This document shows positions 40,478 to 48,823 of a stretch of 58,443 nt of DNA, one piece after another. Below the pieces are notes generated by a model. That model saw only the letters and a program-made list of their open reading frames with translations. It had not been told where the DNA came from and searched no databases. The number at the start of each line of letters is the position of its first letter. The stretch's first letter is position 1. Position numbers and translations under genes: made by a program. Origin of the DNA: E44-bin32 sp034430595 (lineage in GTDB: Bacteria; Chloroflexota; Anaerolineae; Anaerolineales; E44-bin32); NCBI GenBank assembly GCA_034430595.1, contig DAOUEL010000086.1, positions 1 through 58,443 of the forward strand, given 5' to 3'.

Positions 40478-42070
40478 ATGGTTCCTGATCGTGTGAATCG
40501 ATTACGAATACCGGCCGCCCTGATGCTGCTGGCTTTGATGCTGTCCAGTGGCTGCCAGGTGGTTGAGCAGCTGCCGCAGGCGCTTGATGACCTGCCTGGT
40601 TTGATTTCTGATTTGGGGCAAACAATGGCTGGGGCTACAGCAACCCCCACTGGCCCACTGCCTGCAGGTGTCCTCGAACAGATAAAATCGCTACCAGATA
40701 TGCCGACGGACAAGAACGCGCTCGAGCTGCGAGCGGAGGTTGTTGACCTCCTCCGATCCGCGAACAATTCGGCTCAAAGCGGAACGCGCGGCGTTTCCAG
40801 TGATCTAACCGAGCGCATGGTGAGCGACAGCACCCTATTCCTCGATAAAGCGCGCTTCACCGAACGCACGATCCTGGAACACGACCTTGACCTGGCTGGA
40901 CGACTGGTTTCGCTCCTGAGAGTCCCTAATCTGGATCCGGGCTTGCTGTCTTCCTACCAGGATGCCTTGCTCAAATTGTTGCTCTCCGACCGACTGATCG
41001 TCGATGCTGTGGCGGCCGATGCGACGGTTATCACCCGCTCGGCCGAAACCCTCAGTGAGGATCAGCTGTCGCCGGTGGGGGTCGAGAGCGCCCGGACCGA
41101 ATTGGAGCGAATGCAGGCCGCCCTGGAACAAGGCCGTGAAGCGTGGCGAAATGGAGATCCTCTGAATGGGCTCGGCTATCTGATCAGCGCCTGGGATTCC
41201 TCTGCTGCCGTGCGCGCCGTATGGGGAATTCGCTACAACGGTGATTTTGATAAGGACGGTGTCATAGACCTGGTCGAACTTGGTTACGGCGCCAGCCCGA
41301 TGGTGCTCGATTCTGACCTTGACGGCCTCTCGGATTACTATGAAAGCACTTACACCGCCCCGCAAGGTTCACCGGGCCTCGCTGATACGGACGGTGATGG
41401 TGTCCTGGACGGTGATGAAGACCTCGATTTCGATGGGCTGGTGACAGCGTTGGAGCGAGACCTGGGAAGCAACCCGCTCAAACTCGATTCAGACGGAGAT
41501 GGCATCGGTGACATCGCACTCCTGCTGGGTCCTGATATGGGTGCTCAGACCGGTGATTCGGATGGCGATGGGTTAAGTGACGAGAGCGAAGCCCGCCTCG
41601 GAACCGATCCTTTGAACGTCGATTCGGACCACGATGGCATTCCAGACAGCCAGGAGTTTCATTTACAGATTCTAGAGTTTCCGGAGGTCGGCGTCACAGT
41701 GGACCTATACGGCATGGGCGACCAGAGCCAGGCGCTGCGGGCGGAACGGATGGTGGGTGCACCCGGCTTCGCTGGCAATATCGGCGCAGTGGGCGATTTT
41801 GTGCGGCTCCAAACCACGATGCCGGTCCAGCTGGCGGTAATCCACTTCCATTACGATGAAACGAAAGTACCTGGCGGTGATGAGCCTAACGTACGCCTTT
41901 TTGTCTTCAACGAAGAGCAGGGCGTGATGTATCGAATGGCCGATCCTGTGGTGGATACGGAACAGAACATCGTATCAGGCAAGACCACCATGCTCGGTCC
42001 GGTTGGTGTGCTGTACCTGCCGATTTTCCAGGCCGTTGTCCCCGGACACCCTGCCATCGAACTCCCCTGA
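40478..42070 (+). CDS. Lipoprotein with thrombospondin-type-3 / calcium-binding repeats
   Basis: A 530-residue lipoprotein (lipobox LSSGC near residue 26). A mostly helical domain of about 60-255 is followed by an array of Asp-rich calcium-binding repeats at about 265-405: DFDKDGVIDLVELG, DSDLDGLSDYYES, DTDGDGVLDGDEDLDFDGL, DSDGDGIGD, DSDGDGLSDESEARLGTDP and DSDHDGIPDSQEF. This DxDxDG pattern is that of thrombospondin type 3 repeats and dockerin-like loops. It usually makes a rigid calcium-dependent stalk on the cell surface. The final ~120 residues form a beta-rich domain that may be the binding head. A promoter and a good ribosome site precede it. Confidence 0.88.
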   Translation: MVPDRVNRLRIPAALMLLALMLSSGCQVVEQLPQALDDLPGLISDLGQTMAGATATPTGPLPAGVLEQIKSLPDMPTDKNALELRAEVVDLLRSANNSAQSGTRGVSSDLTERMVSDSTLFLDKARFTERTILEHDLDLAGRLVSLLRVPNLDPGLLSSYQDALLKLLLSDRLIVDAVAADATVITRSAETLSEDQLSPVGVESARTELERMQAALEQGREAWRNGDPLNGLGYLISAWDSSAAVRAVWGIRYNGDFDKDGVIDLVELGYGASPMVLDSDLDGLSDYYESTYTAPQGSPGLADTDGDGVLDGDEDLDFDGLVTALERDLGSNPLKLDSDGDGIGDIALLLGPDMGAQTGDSDGDGLSDESEARLGTDPLNVDSDHDGIPDSQEFHLQILEFPEVGVTVDLYGMGDQSQALRAERMVGAPGFAGNIGAVGDFVRLQTTMPVQLAVIHFHYDETKVPGGDEPNVRLFVFNEEQGVMYRMADPVVDTEQNIVSGKTTMLGPVGVLYLPIFQAVVPGHPAIELP

Positions 42071-42220
42071 TTTCCCATCCGAGATTTGTGTAGTCCACAA
42101 ACCATCCTGCTGCTGGATAGTGGTATGCTTACGACTTGAAGGCCCACTTGCCCATTGGACAACGGTCCGATCGCGCACCCCATCCGTAATGCCTCACAAT
42201 CCATTGGTGGAGGTCAGTCT

Positions 42221-43171
42221 TTGAGCACGCGTACCGCTGATTTACAGGGAAAAATATGCCTGGTGACCGGGGCGACATCGGGGATCGGCCTGGCAACAGC
42301 CCGGGCTCTGGCCAGCCGGGGTGCACGCATTCTGCTTGCCGCTCGCAATGAGCAGAAGGGCTCCCGAGTGCGCCGTGAAATGGTGGCTGAAAGTGGGAAC
42401 CAGGCTATTGAATGCCTGATTGGTGATCTCTCGCTCAAGTCCGAAATTGAGAAGCTCTCAGTTCAGATCCACCAAACCACTCCACACCTTGATGTCCTGA
42501 TCAACAACGCAGGTGCGGTCTTTCTAAAGCGGAAGCTCAATGCCGATGGAATCGAAAGAACACTCGCTTTAAACCATCTGGCGTATTTCCATCTCACTTT
42601 GAAGCTGCTCGATCTCCTCCAGCATGCCGAACAAGGACGGATCATCAACATCAGCTCGGCGATGCACCAATCCGCCGTGTTGGATTTCGATGATCTGCAG
42701 CTCGAACATCGCTACAGTGGACTGAAGGCGTATCGGCGATCGAAACTTGCGAACCTGCTCTTCACGTATGAACTTGCCCGGCGACTGGAGGGTACTGCGA
42801 TCACCGCCAACGCGGTCCATCCGGGTTTCGTAGCGACGAATATCGGCGCAAACAATACTCCGCTCTACAAGTTGGTCAAGCCACTCCTGCGCTTGATTGC
42901 CAGGAGCCCCCAGGAGGGTGCTGCAACAAGTATTTACCTGGCCACCTCGTCCGAAGTCGACGGAACGACAGGGGGCTACTTTGTGGATTGTGTTCCGACG
43001 CAGAGTTCACCCGCATCGTATGATAAAGAGGCTGCCCGGCAGTTATGGGACCGCAGCCTGGAACTCTCCGGCTTGAAAACGCAATCGATGTTGGACTCAG
43101 GAGGGCAGCCCTTGCCTAGGCCGGAGTTGCTCTACCGGGACGCTCGCTTAGCTGCGGGAGGTCCTGGCTGA
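42221..43171 (+). CDS. Short-chain dehydrogenase/reductase (retinol-dehydrogenase-like)
   Basis: A 316-residue NAD(P)-dependent oxidoreductase. It shows the cofactor motif VTGATSGIGLATARALA, ARNEQKG after the second strand (Arg suggests NADPH preference), VLINNAGAVFL, the catalytic Ser in INISSAMH and the YxxxK motif in AYRRSKLANLLF. The length and the C-terminal region resemble retinol-dehydrogenase-like SDRs acting on bulky hydrophobic alcohols. The TTG at 42221 has GTGGAGGT six bases upstream and is preferred over a TTG at 42155, which lacks a site. It is the last gene before a 377-base gap. Confidence 0.88.
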   Translation: MSTRTADLQGKICLVTGATSGIGLATARALASRGARILLAARNEQKGSRVRREMVAESGNQAIECLIGDLSLKSEIEKLSVQIHQTTPHLDVLINNAGAVFLKRKLNADGIERTLALNHLAYFHLTLKLLDLLQHAEQGRIINISSAMHQSAVLDFDDLQLEHRYSGLKAYRRSKLANLLFTYELARRLEGTAITANAVHPGFVATNIGANNTPLYKLVKPLLRLIARSPQEGAATSIYLATSSEVDGTTGGYFVDCVPTQSSPASYDKEAARQLWDRSLELSGLKTQSMLDSGGQPLPRPELLYRDARLAAGGPG

Positions 43172-43548
43172 CTGTATTCCTCCTTCTATATCGCCGTACT
43201 TGCCCCTGCCCCTCTGGAACCCCAAGCCTCTTATCTCGATTGGAAGAGGAGCTGATATCCACGGCTCCCCTTGTACGCTATCTGCCTAAACCGGGCATTC
43301 CGAAAATCGGATTTCCGGACTATACTCGTCAGAGTTGCAGGCTTGAATTAAGATCTGCGATCTAGGTGCGGGATGGGTCTCATGCGGTGAGGGAACCCTC
43401 TTAAAGGTGTTCTAATTACCCCCGCCCGTGGTCTGTTATAAGTCCATCGTAGCCAGGAACGACACGTCAGCTCATCTGCTCATTCCAGCTGAGAAAGCCA
43501 CCGGCGGGAGCGGAACAGCAGGCGTGACGTAAGTCTGGAAGGATCCCC
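43172..43548. other. 377-base intergenic region with possible structured leader
   Basis: A TATACT hexamer (43320-43325) could serve as a -10 element, which would leave a leader of over 200 bases before the receiver-reductase gene. The last part can pair ACGTCA (43464-43469) with TGACGT (43525-43530) around an inner TCAGCT/AGCTGA hairpin. A CCTCTT/AAGAGG hairpin near 43229-43251 lies after the SDR gene. None matches a riboswitch class that I could recognise. Confidence 0.4.
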
Positions 43549-45210
43549 ATGGCCAAACCGATTCTGCTTACCGTTGATGATGAAGTCCAGGTGCTCAACG
43601 CAATCGAGCGCGATCTGCGAGCGCGTTATGCCGAGGACTACCGGGTTTTAAAGGCGAACTCTGGTGCGGAAGCACTCGATCTCGCACGGCAGATCTTGGG
43701 TCGGAGTGATCCCCTGGCGCTGTTCCTCGTTGATCAGCGGATGCCCGGAATGAGCGGGACGGAGTTTCTCGCCCAGGTCCAGGATCTATTCCCACAGAGT
43801 CGCAAGGTGCTTTTAACCGCCTACGCCGACACCGAGGCTGCGATCACGAGCATCAACCAGATTGGGCTCGATTATTACCTTGTCAAGCCCTGGGATCCAC
43901 CCGAGACCCATCTATACCCGATCCTTGATGACCTGCTCTCTGATTGGCAGGCTTCCGCACAGCCCCCCTATGACGGCATCCGGATAGTGGGAACCCAGTG
44001 GTCCCCTGCCTCACATTATGTGAAGGACTTTCTCGCCCGAAACCGTATACCCTATCAGTGGTTGGACATCGAGAAAGATTCGGGTGCCCGGGCGTTGATC
44101 GAAGGCATCGAGGAAGAAGACCTGCAGCTGCCTGTGGTCTACTTCCCGGATGGCACGAGGCTCATGGCGCCCGAGCGGCGCCAGCTGGCGGATAAAATCG
44201 GCCTGCACACTGAGGCGACCGAACCGTTTTACGATTTAATTATCGTCGGTGCGGGGCCGGCCGGCCTGGGTGCGGCCGTGTACGGTGCTTCAGAAGGGCT
44301 GCGAACGCTGATGATCGAACGACAGGCGACCGGCGGCCAGGCCGGCACAAGCTCACGCATCGAGAACTACCTGGGTTTTCCAAAGGGAATCAGCGGGGGT
44401 GACCTCGCCCGCCGGGCGACCGACCAGGCCTTGCGCCTGGGAGCCGAGATTCTGACCGCACGCGAAGTCTGCCGCGTCAAGCTGCAGGATACCTACCGCG
44501 TGGTCGAGCTGCAGGACGGCAGTGAACTTACATGCCGGGCACTGGTCGTTGCCACCGGTGCAAGCGTGCGAACGCTCAAGCTGCCAGGTATCGAGGCGCT
44601 AACCGGAGCAGGCGTTTATTACGGTGCGGCGCTGACGGAGGCGGCAAACTACCGTGATCAGGAAGTATTCGTGGTTGGGGGGGCGAATTCGGCCGGGCAG
44701 GGGGCGATGTTCTTCTCGCGTTTCGCGAGCAAAGTAACGATGCTTGTCCGCAGCTCCTCGCTTGAGAAAGGCATGTCCCAGTATCTCGTGAACCAGATCC
44801 AAGCCAACCCTAAGATCGAGGTGCGACTGCGAACGCTAGTCGAATCGGTTGCAGGTGATGCTAGATTGGAGTCCCTGACCTTTAGGGACCTCGAACACGA
44901 TCAGGCCGAAACCCTTCCTGCTGCAGCGATGTTTATCTTCATCGGGGCTGTGCCGCATTCAGAATGTGTCGCCGACCTGGTTGAATGCAATCACGCCGGG
45001 TTTATCATCACTGGCTCTGACTTGATGCTCGATGATTCCCGGCCAAAAGGTTGGACTCTAAAGCGGGATCCCTATCTGCTCGAGACCAGCATGCAGGGCA
45101 TTTTTGCAGCAGGTGATGTACGCCAGGGCGCAGTTCGTCGCGTAGCCTCTGCCGTAGGGGAGGGTGCGATCGCGGTCAGCCTGGTACATCAATACCTGAG
45201 GACAGTATGA
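43549..45210 (+). CDS. Receiver / thioredoxin-fold / thioredoxin-reductase-like fusion lacking CxxC
   Basis: A 553-residue three-part protein. Residues 1-130 are a receiver with phosphoacceptor Asp62 in LVDQRMPGMSG. Residues 142-220 form a glutaredoxin-like fold whose active site reads WSPAS and has no cysteine. Residues 227-553 are a thioredoxin-reductase-like flavoprotein with FAD motif IIVGAGPAGLGAA, GGQAG and the NAD(P)H motif VVGGANSAGQGA. Where thioredoxin reductase has CxxC, this protein reads YYGAAL (357-362). It therefore cannot do dithiol chemistry in the usual way and may pass electrons to another partner or act as a redox sensor. Its stop overlaps the next kinase start (ATGA). RefSeq-style naming would be fused response regulator/thioredoxin-disulfide reductase. 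Confidence 0.9.
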   Translation: MAKPILLTVDDEVQVLNAIERDLRARYAEDYRVLKANSGAEALDLARQILGRSDPLALFLVDQRMPGMSGTEFLAQVQDLFPQSRKVLLTAYADTEAAITSINQIGLDYYLVKPWDPPETHLYPILDDLLSDWQASAQPPYDGIRIVGTQWSPASHYVKDFLARNRIPYQWLDIEKDSGARALIEGIEEEDLQLPVVYFPDGTRLMAPERRQLADKIGLHTEATEPFYDLIIVGAGPAGLGAAVYGASEGLRTLMIERQATGGQAGTSSRIENYLGFPKGISGGDLARRATDQALRLGAEILTAREVCRVKLQDTYRVVELQDGSELTCRALVVATGASVRTLKLPGIEALTGAGVYYGAALTEAANYRDQEVFVVGGANSAGQGAMFFSRFASKVTMLVRSSSLEKGMSQYLVNQIQANPKIEVRLRTLVESVAGDARLESLTFRDLEHDQAETLPAAAMFIFIGAVPHSECVADLVECNHAGFIITGSDLMLDDSRPKGWTLKRDPYLLETSMQGIFAAGDVRQGAVRRVASAVGEGAIAVSLVHQYLRTV

Positions 45211-46619
45211 TTGAGAAATTCCTGCGCCAGATTCCGCTCTTCTCCGAACTCTCAGATGAGGATCTGCGGCGTTTGTGTGAGATGGCCCAGCTGGTTGAGC
45301 TGAAGGCTGGTGAGATGCTGTTCGAGGAGGGCTCGCCCGGAGAGCGTGCTTACGTCATTCAATCCGGTGAGTTGAAAGTATTCAAGATGAGCAGCGGCAG
45401 GGAGGTACTGCTCGCCCGCCGCGGTTCGGGTGAGGTCATCGGTGAGATGGCATTGATCGAGAACCGCCAGCGCATGGCCAGCGTTCGAGCTGAGCAGGAC
45501 AGCGTCTTGATTGCCATTACCAAGCAGCAGCTCCAGAAGCTGCTGGACACCAGTCCGCAGGCAACGCAGTCAATCTTCAACACCTTTATCACCCGCTTGC
45601 GATCGACACAGTCAAAACTTGAACAATCAGAGAAGTTGGCCCGGCTTGGGACGCTCACCGCCGGCATTGCTCACGAGTTAAACAACCCCTCCGCCGCCGT
45701 GCAGCGAAGTTCCGGTCGATTACTGGACGAGCTCGAGCGGCATGACCGGCTGAGCGGGGAACTGCGGATGATGAAGTTCGATCAAATACAGCAAGCGCTG
45801 CTGGACAGGCTGGATCAACGCGCCCGCGAGCGAGCGGATCAGCCACCGGAGATGAATGCACTCCTGCGCAGCGATCGCCAGAGTGAGCTGGAAACTCGCC
45901 TTGAAGGGATGGCGGTTGAAAAATCATGGGAAATCGTGCCAGAGCTGGTTGATCTGGGTGCAACTGATGATGAATTCAGCGAGGTCGGGACGGCGTTTTC
46001 CGGCCCCCGACTGCGCCTTGTGCTGGATTGGTGGGTGGCCAGCTACATGGTCCGCCGGCTTTTATACGAAGTCGAGGCAGGTGCGGAACGAATTTCAAAA
46101 ATCGTCGCCGCTTTGAAATCGTATGTCTATCTCGACCAGGCGCCAGTACAGAATGTGGATTTGCATCGGGGTCTGGATGACACGCTCCTTATTCTCGGCA
46201 GCAAGATCAAGCAGAAGGCTAACTTAACGATCGAACGCCAATATGATCCAGAGCTGCCACGAATCTTCGGCTTTGGAAGTGAGCTGAATCAGGTCTGGAC
46301 CAACCTGCTCGATAACGCGCTGGATGCAGTTGCTGAGCAAGGCCGGATCATCATTCGAACGCATGCCGAAGGTGACTGGGTTGTCGTTGAGATCGAGGAC
46401 AACGGCCCCGGCATACCAGCGGAGATTCGAGATCGTATTTTCGAGCCATTTTTCACCACAAAACCATCCGGCTTGGGGACCGGAATGGGGCTCGATATCA
46501 GCTATAACATCGTGGTGCAGAAACATCGCGGCCAGATCAATGTCGACTCGGAACCCGGACGCACCTGTTTCGAAGTGCGTTTACCGATCGATTCTAGCCA
46601 TGTGACTCAGGCTGCGTAA
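45207..46619 (+). CDS. Histidine kinase with N-terminal cyclic-nucleotide-binding domain
   Basis: A 470-residue soluble kinase. Residues 5-125 form a CAP-like cyclic nucleotide-binding domain (LFSELSDEDLRRLC, AYVIQSGELKVFK, GEVIGEMALIENRQRMASVRA, the phosphate-binding cassette). A coiled segment leads to a HisKA-type dimerisation helix with His156 in AGIAHELNNP. A ~130-residue helical insert follows, then the ATPase domain (WTNLLDNALDAV, IEDNGPGIP, GLGTGMGLDIS). The ATG sits in the stop of the receiver-flavoprotein gene, so the two are made together and the receiver is the likely phosphate acceptor. Input may be cAMP, c-di-nucleotide or a redox ligand; this is not decided. Confidence 0.93.
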   Translation: MIEKFLRQIPLFSELSDEDLRRLCEMAQLVELKAGEMLFEEGSPGERAYVIQSGELKVFKMSSGREVLLARRGSGEVIGEMALIENRQRMASVRAEQDSVLIAITKQQLQKLLDTSPQATQSIFNTFITRLRSTQSKLEQSEKLARLGTLTAGIAHELNNPSAAVQRSSGRLLDELERHDRLSGELRMMKFDQIQQALLDRLDQRARERADQPPEMNALLRSDRQSELETRLEGMAVEKSWEIVPELVDLGATDDEFSEVGTAFSGPRLRLVLDWWVASYMVRRLLYEVEAGAERISKIVAALKSYVYLDQAPVQNVDLHRGLDDTLLILGSKIKQKANLTIERQYDPELPRIFGFGSELNQVWTNLLDNALDAVAEQGRIIIRTHAEGDWVVVEIEDNGPGIPAEIRDRIFEPFFTTKPSGLGTGMGLDISYNIVVQKHRGQINVDSEPGRTCFEVRLPIDSSHVTQAA

Positions 46620-46644
46620 ACTGACCTGAAAGGATCTCCGCTAG

Positions 46645-47298
46645 ATGGCTTTGTTCTGGCGATTGCTTCTGGCCCATCTCCTGGCAGATTACCCGCTTCA
46701 ACCGCATGCGCTCGTCGCTTTGAAGAGCAAACCGGGCGGCCTGGCGATTCACCTCGGGGTTCATCTCGCGATGATGCTGATTCTGGTCTGGCCTGTGCTG
46801 GCTTTGGTCTGGCCGGCATTGCTCATCCTGACACTTATACATGGTTGGTTGGATCGCACAAAAATACGAAGTACTGCCCGGCTCAGGCTCTCCGAACCAG
46901 CTGCCTACCTGCTGGATCAAGCGCTGCACCTGGCCTCACTGATCCTCGTTGCCTGGGCATTCACACGGACTTCGCAGAAGGTTCAAACCCTGCCGCTGGC
47001 AGTCTGGAGCATTCAAGGCGTGATATTAATCCTCTGTACGCACTTCTGGGCGATCACGGAAAGGGTTCTCAGCGTCCGCCAGCCGGGCTACCAGGAAGAG
47101 GTGGCAGCACAGCTGTGGCCGCGCATGATCGCCCGTGGGCTGCCGATCGTCGTCGTTCTGGCAACCAATGGCGGGTATGCAAGTGCAGGTGCAGCCTTGT
47201 CCTTGCCGTATGCAGGAACATACTACTGGCGCCGGGCGTTGCTGACCGATATTGTGGTCAGTGCGCTGGGTGTCATCGCGCTGTTGCTGCTAACCTGA
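46645..47298 (+). CDS. DUF3307 family membrane protein
   Basis: A 217-residue membrane protein with about five or six segments. The start WRLLLAHLLADYPLQPHALVALKSKPGGLAIHLGVHL and the following LILTLIHGWLDRTKIR match DUF3307, whose members share this His/Asp-containing membrane core and have no assigned function. It follows the kinase gene by 25 bases on the same strand and is probably the third gene of the redox-signalling operon. It is convergent with arsM, whose gene ends 20 bases away. Confidence 0.82.
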   Translation: MALFWRLLLAHLLADYPLQPHALVALKSKPGGLAIHLGVHLAMMLILVWPVLALVWPALLILTLIHGWLDRTKIRSTARLRLSEPAAYLLDQALHLASLILVAWAFTRTSQKVQTLPLAVWSIQGVILILCTHFWAITERVLSVRQPGYQEEVAAQLWPRMIARGLPIVVVLATNGGYASAGAALSLPYAGTYYWRRALLTDIVVSALGVIALLLLT

Positions 47299-47317
47299 AC
47301 CTCAGAAGGCTCGTCGG

Positions 47318-48208
47318 TTAAGCCGGTTTGCGGGCGCTGATGCGTGCGCTGTAAGGTAGCGCACTTTGCGTCCCGTCGGTTTTCTTGAGTTCACCGTCGA
47401 CAAGCGCATAGGCCATCCGTCCCTCGTGCGATCCGGATTCGCCTTCAGGCCGCTCAACCCCGGCGGAATCGAGCAGCAGATCGATTTGCTCTGTCCCATA
47501 CTCGATTCGCTCGATGGTGATGTCCTCAAATCCCGCTGCGGCCAATCCCTCCGAATAGGCTCGTGCGCTGATCGCCCCCGAAACACACGCACACCAGGAC
47601 TGTGGGTCTTTCTGCAGTTCTGTTGGCAGCGGCCCGTCACTCACGATGTCGCTCACCGCCAGCTTTCCTCCGGGCTTTAAGGCCCGGAAGGCCTCCCGGA
47701 ACACCTGCTCCTTGTCCGGGCTGAGGTTGATCACGCAGTTTGATAAGACCACGTCGATGCTCGCATCCGGCACCGGCAGGTGCTCTATTTCCCCCAAGCG
47801 GAATTCGACGTTGTCGAATGCAAGCCGGGCAAGATTCGCATGCGCTTTTTCGAGCATCGCAGGTGTCATATCAACACCGATCACATGGCCGTCTCTGCCA
47901 ACCTTCTGAGCGGCGAAGAAACAATCGATCCCTCCGCCGCTGCCGAGATCGAGCACGGTCTGGCCCGGCTCGAGCGAAGCCAGCGTGACCGGATCGCCGC
48001 ATCCGGCCGAAAGCGCTATAACCTCCTGCGGTAGCCCCGCGACATCCGTGGCATCGTACAGCAGTAGGGTGGAATCGATTCTCTCCCCCGCACCTGACGG
48101 CTCCCCACAGCATGATGATGCGGCTGCTGATTCAGCCAGCTTACCGTAGTAACTGCGCACATTCGCCCGTATTCGATGTCCCTCCAGCGGATTCTCAGGT
48201 GCAGCCAT
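47318..48208 (-). CDS. arsM: Arsenite S-adenosylmethionine methyltransferase
   Basis: A 296-residue methyltransferase that converts As(III) to methylated arsenicals with SAM. The SAM site reads VLDLGSGGGIDCFFAA, followed by VIGVDMTPAML. Cysteines at the family positions are present: SAGCGDP (Cys70), LSNCVINL (Cys158) and WCACVSG (Cys206/208), plus a Cys pair at 33-34. The layout matches ArsM closely. AAAGGAGG precedes the ATG. arsR lies directly upstream on the same strand, and a perfect palindrome sits between them just before the ribosome site, pointing to arsenic-responsive expression. Confidence 0.95.
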   Translation of the reverse strand: MAAPENPLEGHRIRANVRSYYGKLAESAAASSCCGEPSGAGERIDSTLLLYDATDVAGLPQEVIALSAGCGDPVTLASLEPGQTVLDLGSGGGIDCFFAAQKVGRDGHVIGVDMTPAMLEKAHANLARLAFDNVEFRLGEIEHLPVPDASIDVVLSNCVINLSPDKEQVFREAFRALKPGGKLAVSDIVSDGPLPTELQKDPQSWCACVSGAISARAYSEGLAAAGFEDITIERIEYGTEQIDLLLDSAGVERPEGESGSHEGRMAYALVDGELKKTDGTQSALPYSARISARKPA

Positions 48209-48222
48209 TTCGAACCTCCTTT

Positions 48223-48246
48223 ATCGAAGTATGTACATACTTCGAT
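48223..48246. promoter_or_regulatory. Perfect 24-bp palindrome upstream of arsM (putative ArsR operator)
   Basis: ATCGAAGTATGT and its exact complement meet with no spacer, ending 14 bases before the arsM ATG. A TTACCA/TACATA pair spaced by 17 bases on the minus strand overlaps it and could be the arsM promoter. ArsR proteins bind such dyads and release them on binding arsenite. Confidence 0.7.
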
Positions 48247-48256
48247 GTATCCTGGT

Positions 48257-48286
48257 AAAAAAAATCCGTTCCTCAGGTTTTAACGG
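48257..48286 (-). terminator. Weak terminator-like hairpin at the end of arsR
   Basis: A five-bp stem (CCGTT/AACGG, 48266-48286) is followed on the minus strand by eight T. It overlaps the arsR stop codon. The stem is short, so termination may be partial, letting arsM be read both from arsR and from its own operator-controlled start. Confidence 0.4.
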
Positions 48287-48575
48287 TATCAACCGGATGC
48301 TCGGGTGCAAAGGCCTCCGCCACTATACAGCAGTTTTGGGCCAGGCGGCGTTGATCGAGTTGGTAGAGCACCTGCCGTCCACGGCGCTCGACGATCACCA
48401 GCCGGGCATTCCGCAGGATGCCCAGGTGGTGCGATACAGTTGGCTGCGAAACGTCCATCTGCTCCGCTAGTTCGCCCACGCTGAGTGGATTGCAGCAGCA
48501 GAGAGCCATGATCTTCTGGCGAGTCTCATCCGCTAAGGCCTTGGCAAACAGTACGGTATCGCGATCTTTCTCCAT
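48273..48575 (-). CDS. arsR: ArsR-family metalloregulator
   Basis: A 100-residue winged-helix repressor. The HTH is ALCCCNPLSVGELAEQMDVSQPTVSHHLGILRNARLV, and the wing is VERRGRQVLYQL. The Cys run (CCC) just before the recognition unit resembles the CVCDL-type arsenite site of ArsR proteins, and a second Cys pair lies near the C-terminus (QNCCIVAEAF). It would repress arsR and arsM until As(III) binds. ATG 48575 has AGAGGC upstream and is preferred over a longer TTG start. A TTGACA/TAAAAT promoter ends seven bases before this ATG, so the message may be nearly leaderless. Confidence 0.93.
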   Translation of the reverse strand: MEKDRDTVLFAKALADETRQKIMALCCCNPLSVGELAEQMDVSQPTVSHHLGILRNARLVIVERRGRQVLYQLDQRRLAQNCCIVAEAFAPEHPVDTVKT

Positions 48576-48582
48576 GCCTCTG

Positions 48583-48610
48583 ATTTTATAGAAGAATATC
48601 AATATGTCAA
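48583..48610 (-). promoter_or_regulatory. arsR promoter
   Basis: TTGACA (48610-48605) and TAAAAT (48588-48583) are spaced by 16 bases on the minus strand. The -10 element ends seven bases before the arsR ATG, leaving little or no leader. Confidence 0.6.
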
Positions 48611-48823
48611 GCGGCCTGGGTTCTTGTGGAGAGCTCTTGCGGCAACCCCTGGATTGTGGAGTTCATCTAGACCGGCAAAGCTTTCCTGCTGCGACGATTG
48701 GGAAGCTTAACCGGGGGTTGAGATGCTATTATATCCGCATGGTCTCGAGCGGTATGCGTACTAAGCGGATCTGAAGGTTGCCTGGGAACGCATCACCGGA
48801 TATCACTCAGCTGTAGGTGTGAA

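Noticed and set aside
43350..43530. Possible cobalamin or other known riboswitch before the receiver-reductase gene
   Set aside because: Fragments such as AGGGAA and AGCCAGGAA recall parts of the cobalamin element, but the core order and spacing do not fit. No known class was supported.
48640..48823. Structured RNA upstream of the glucan-synthase gene
   Set aside because: AAGCTTTCC/GGGAAGCTT and a distant CAACCCC/GGGGTTG can pair, but one stem has a mismatch and no class or conserved core was recognised.
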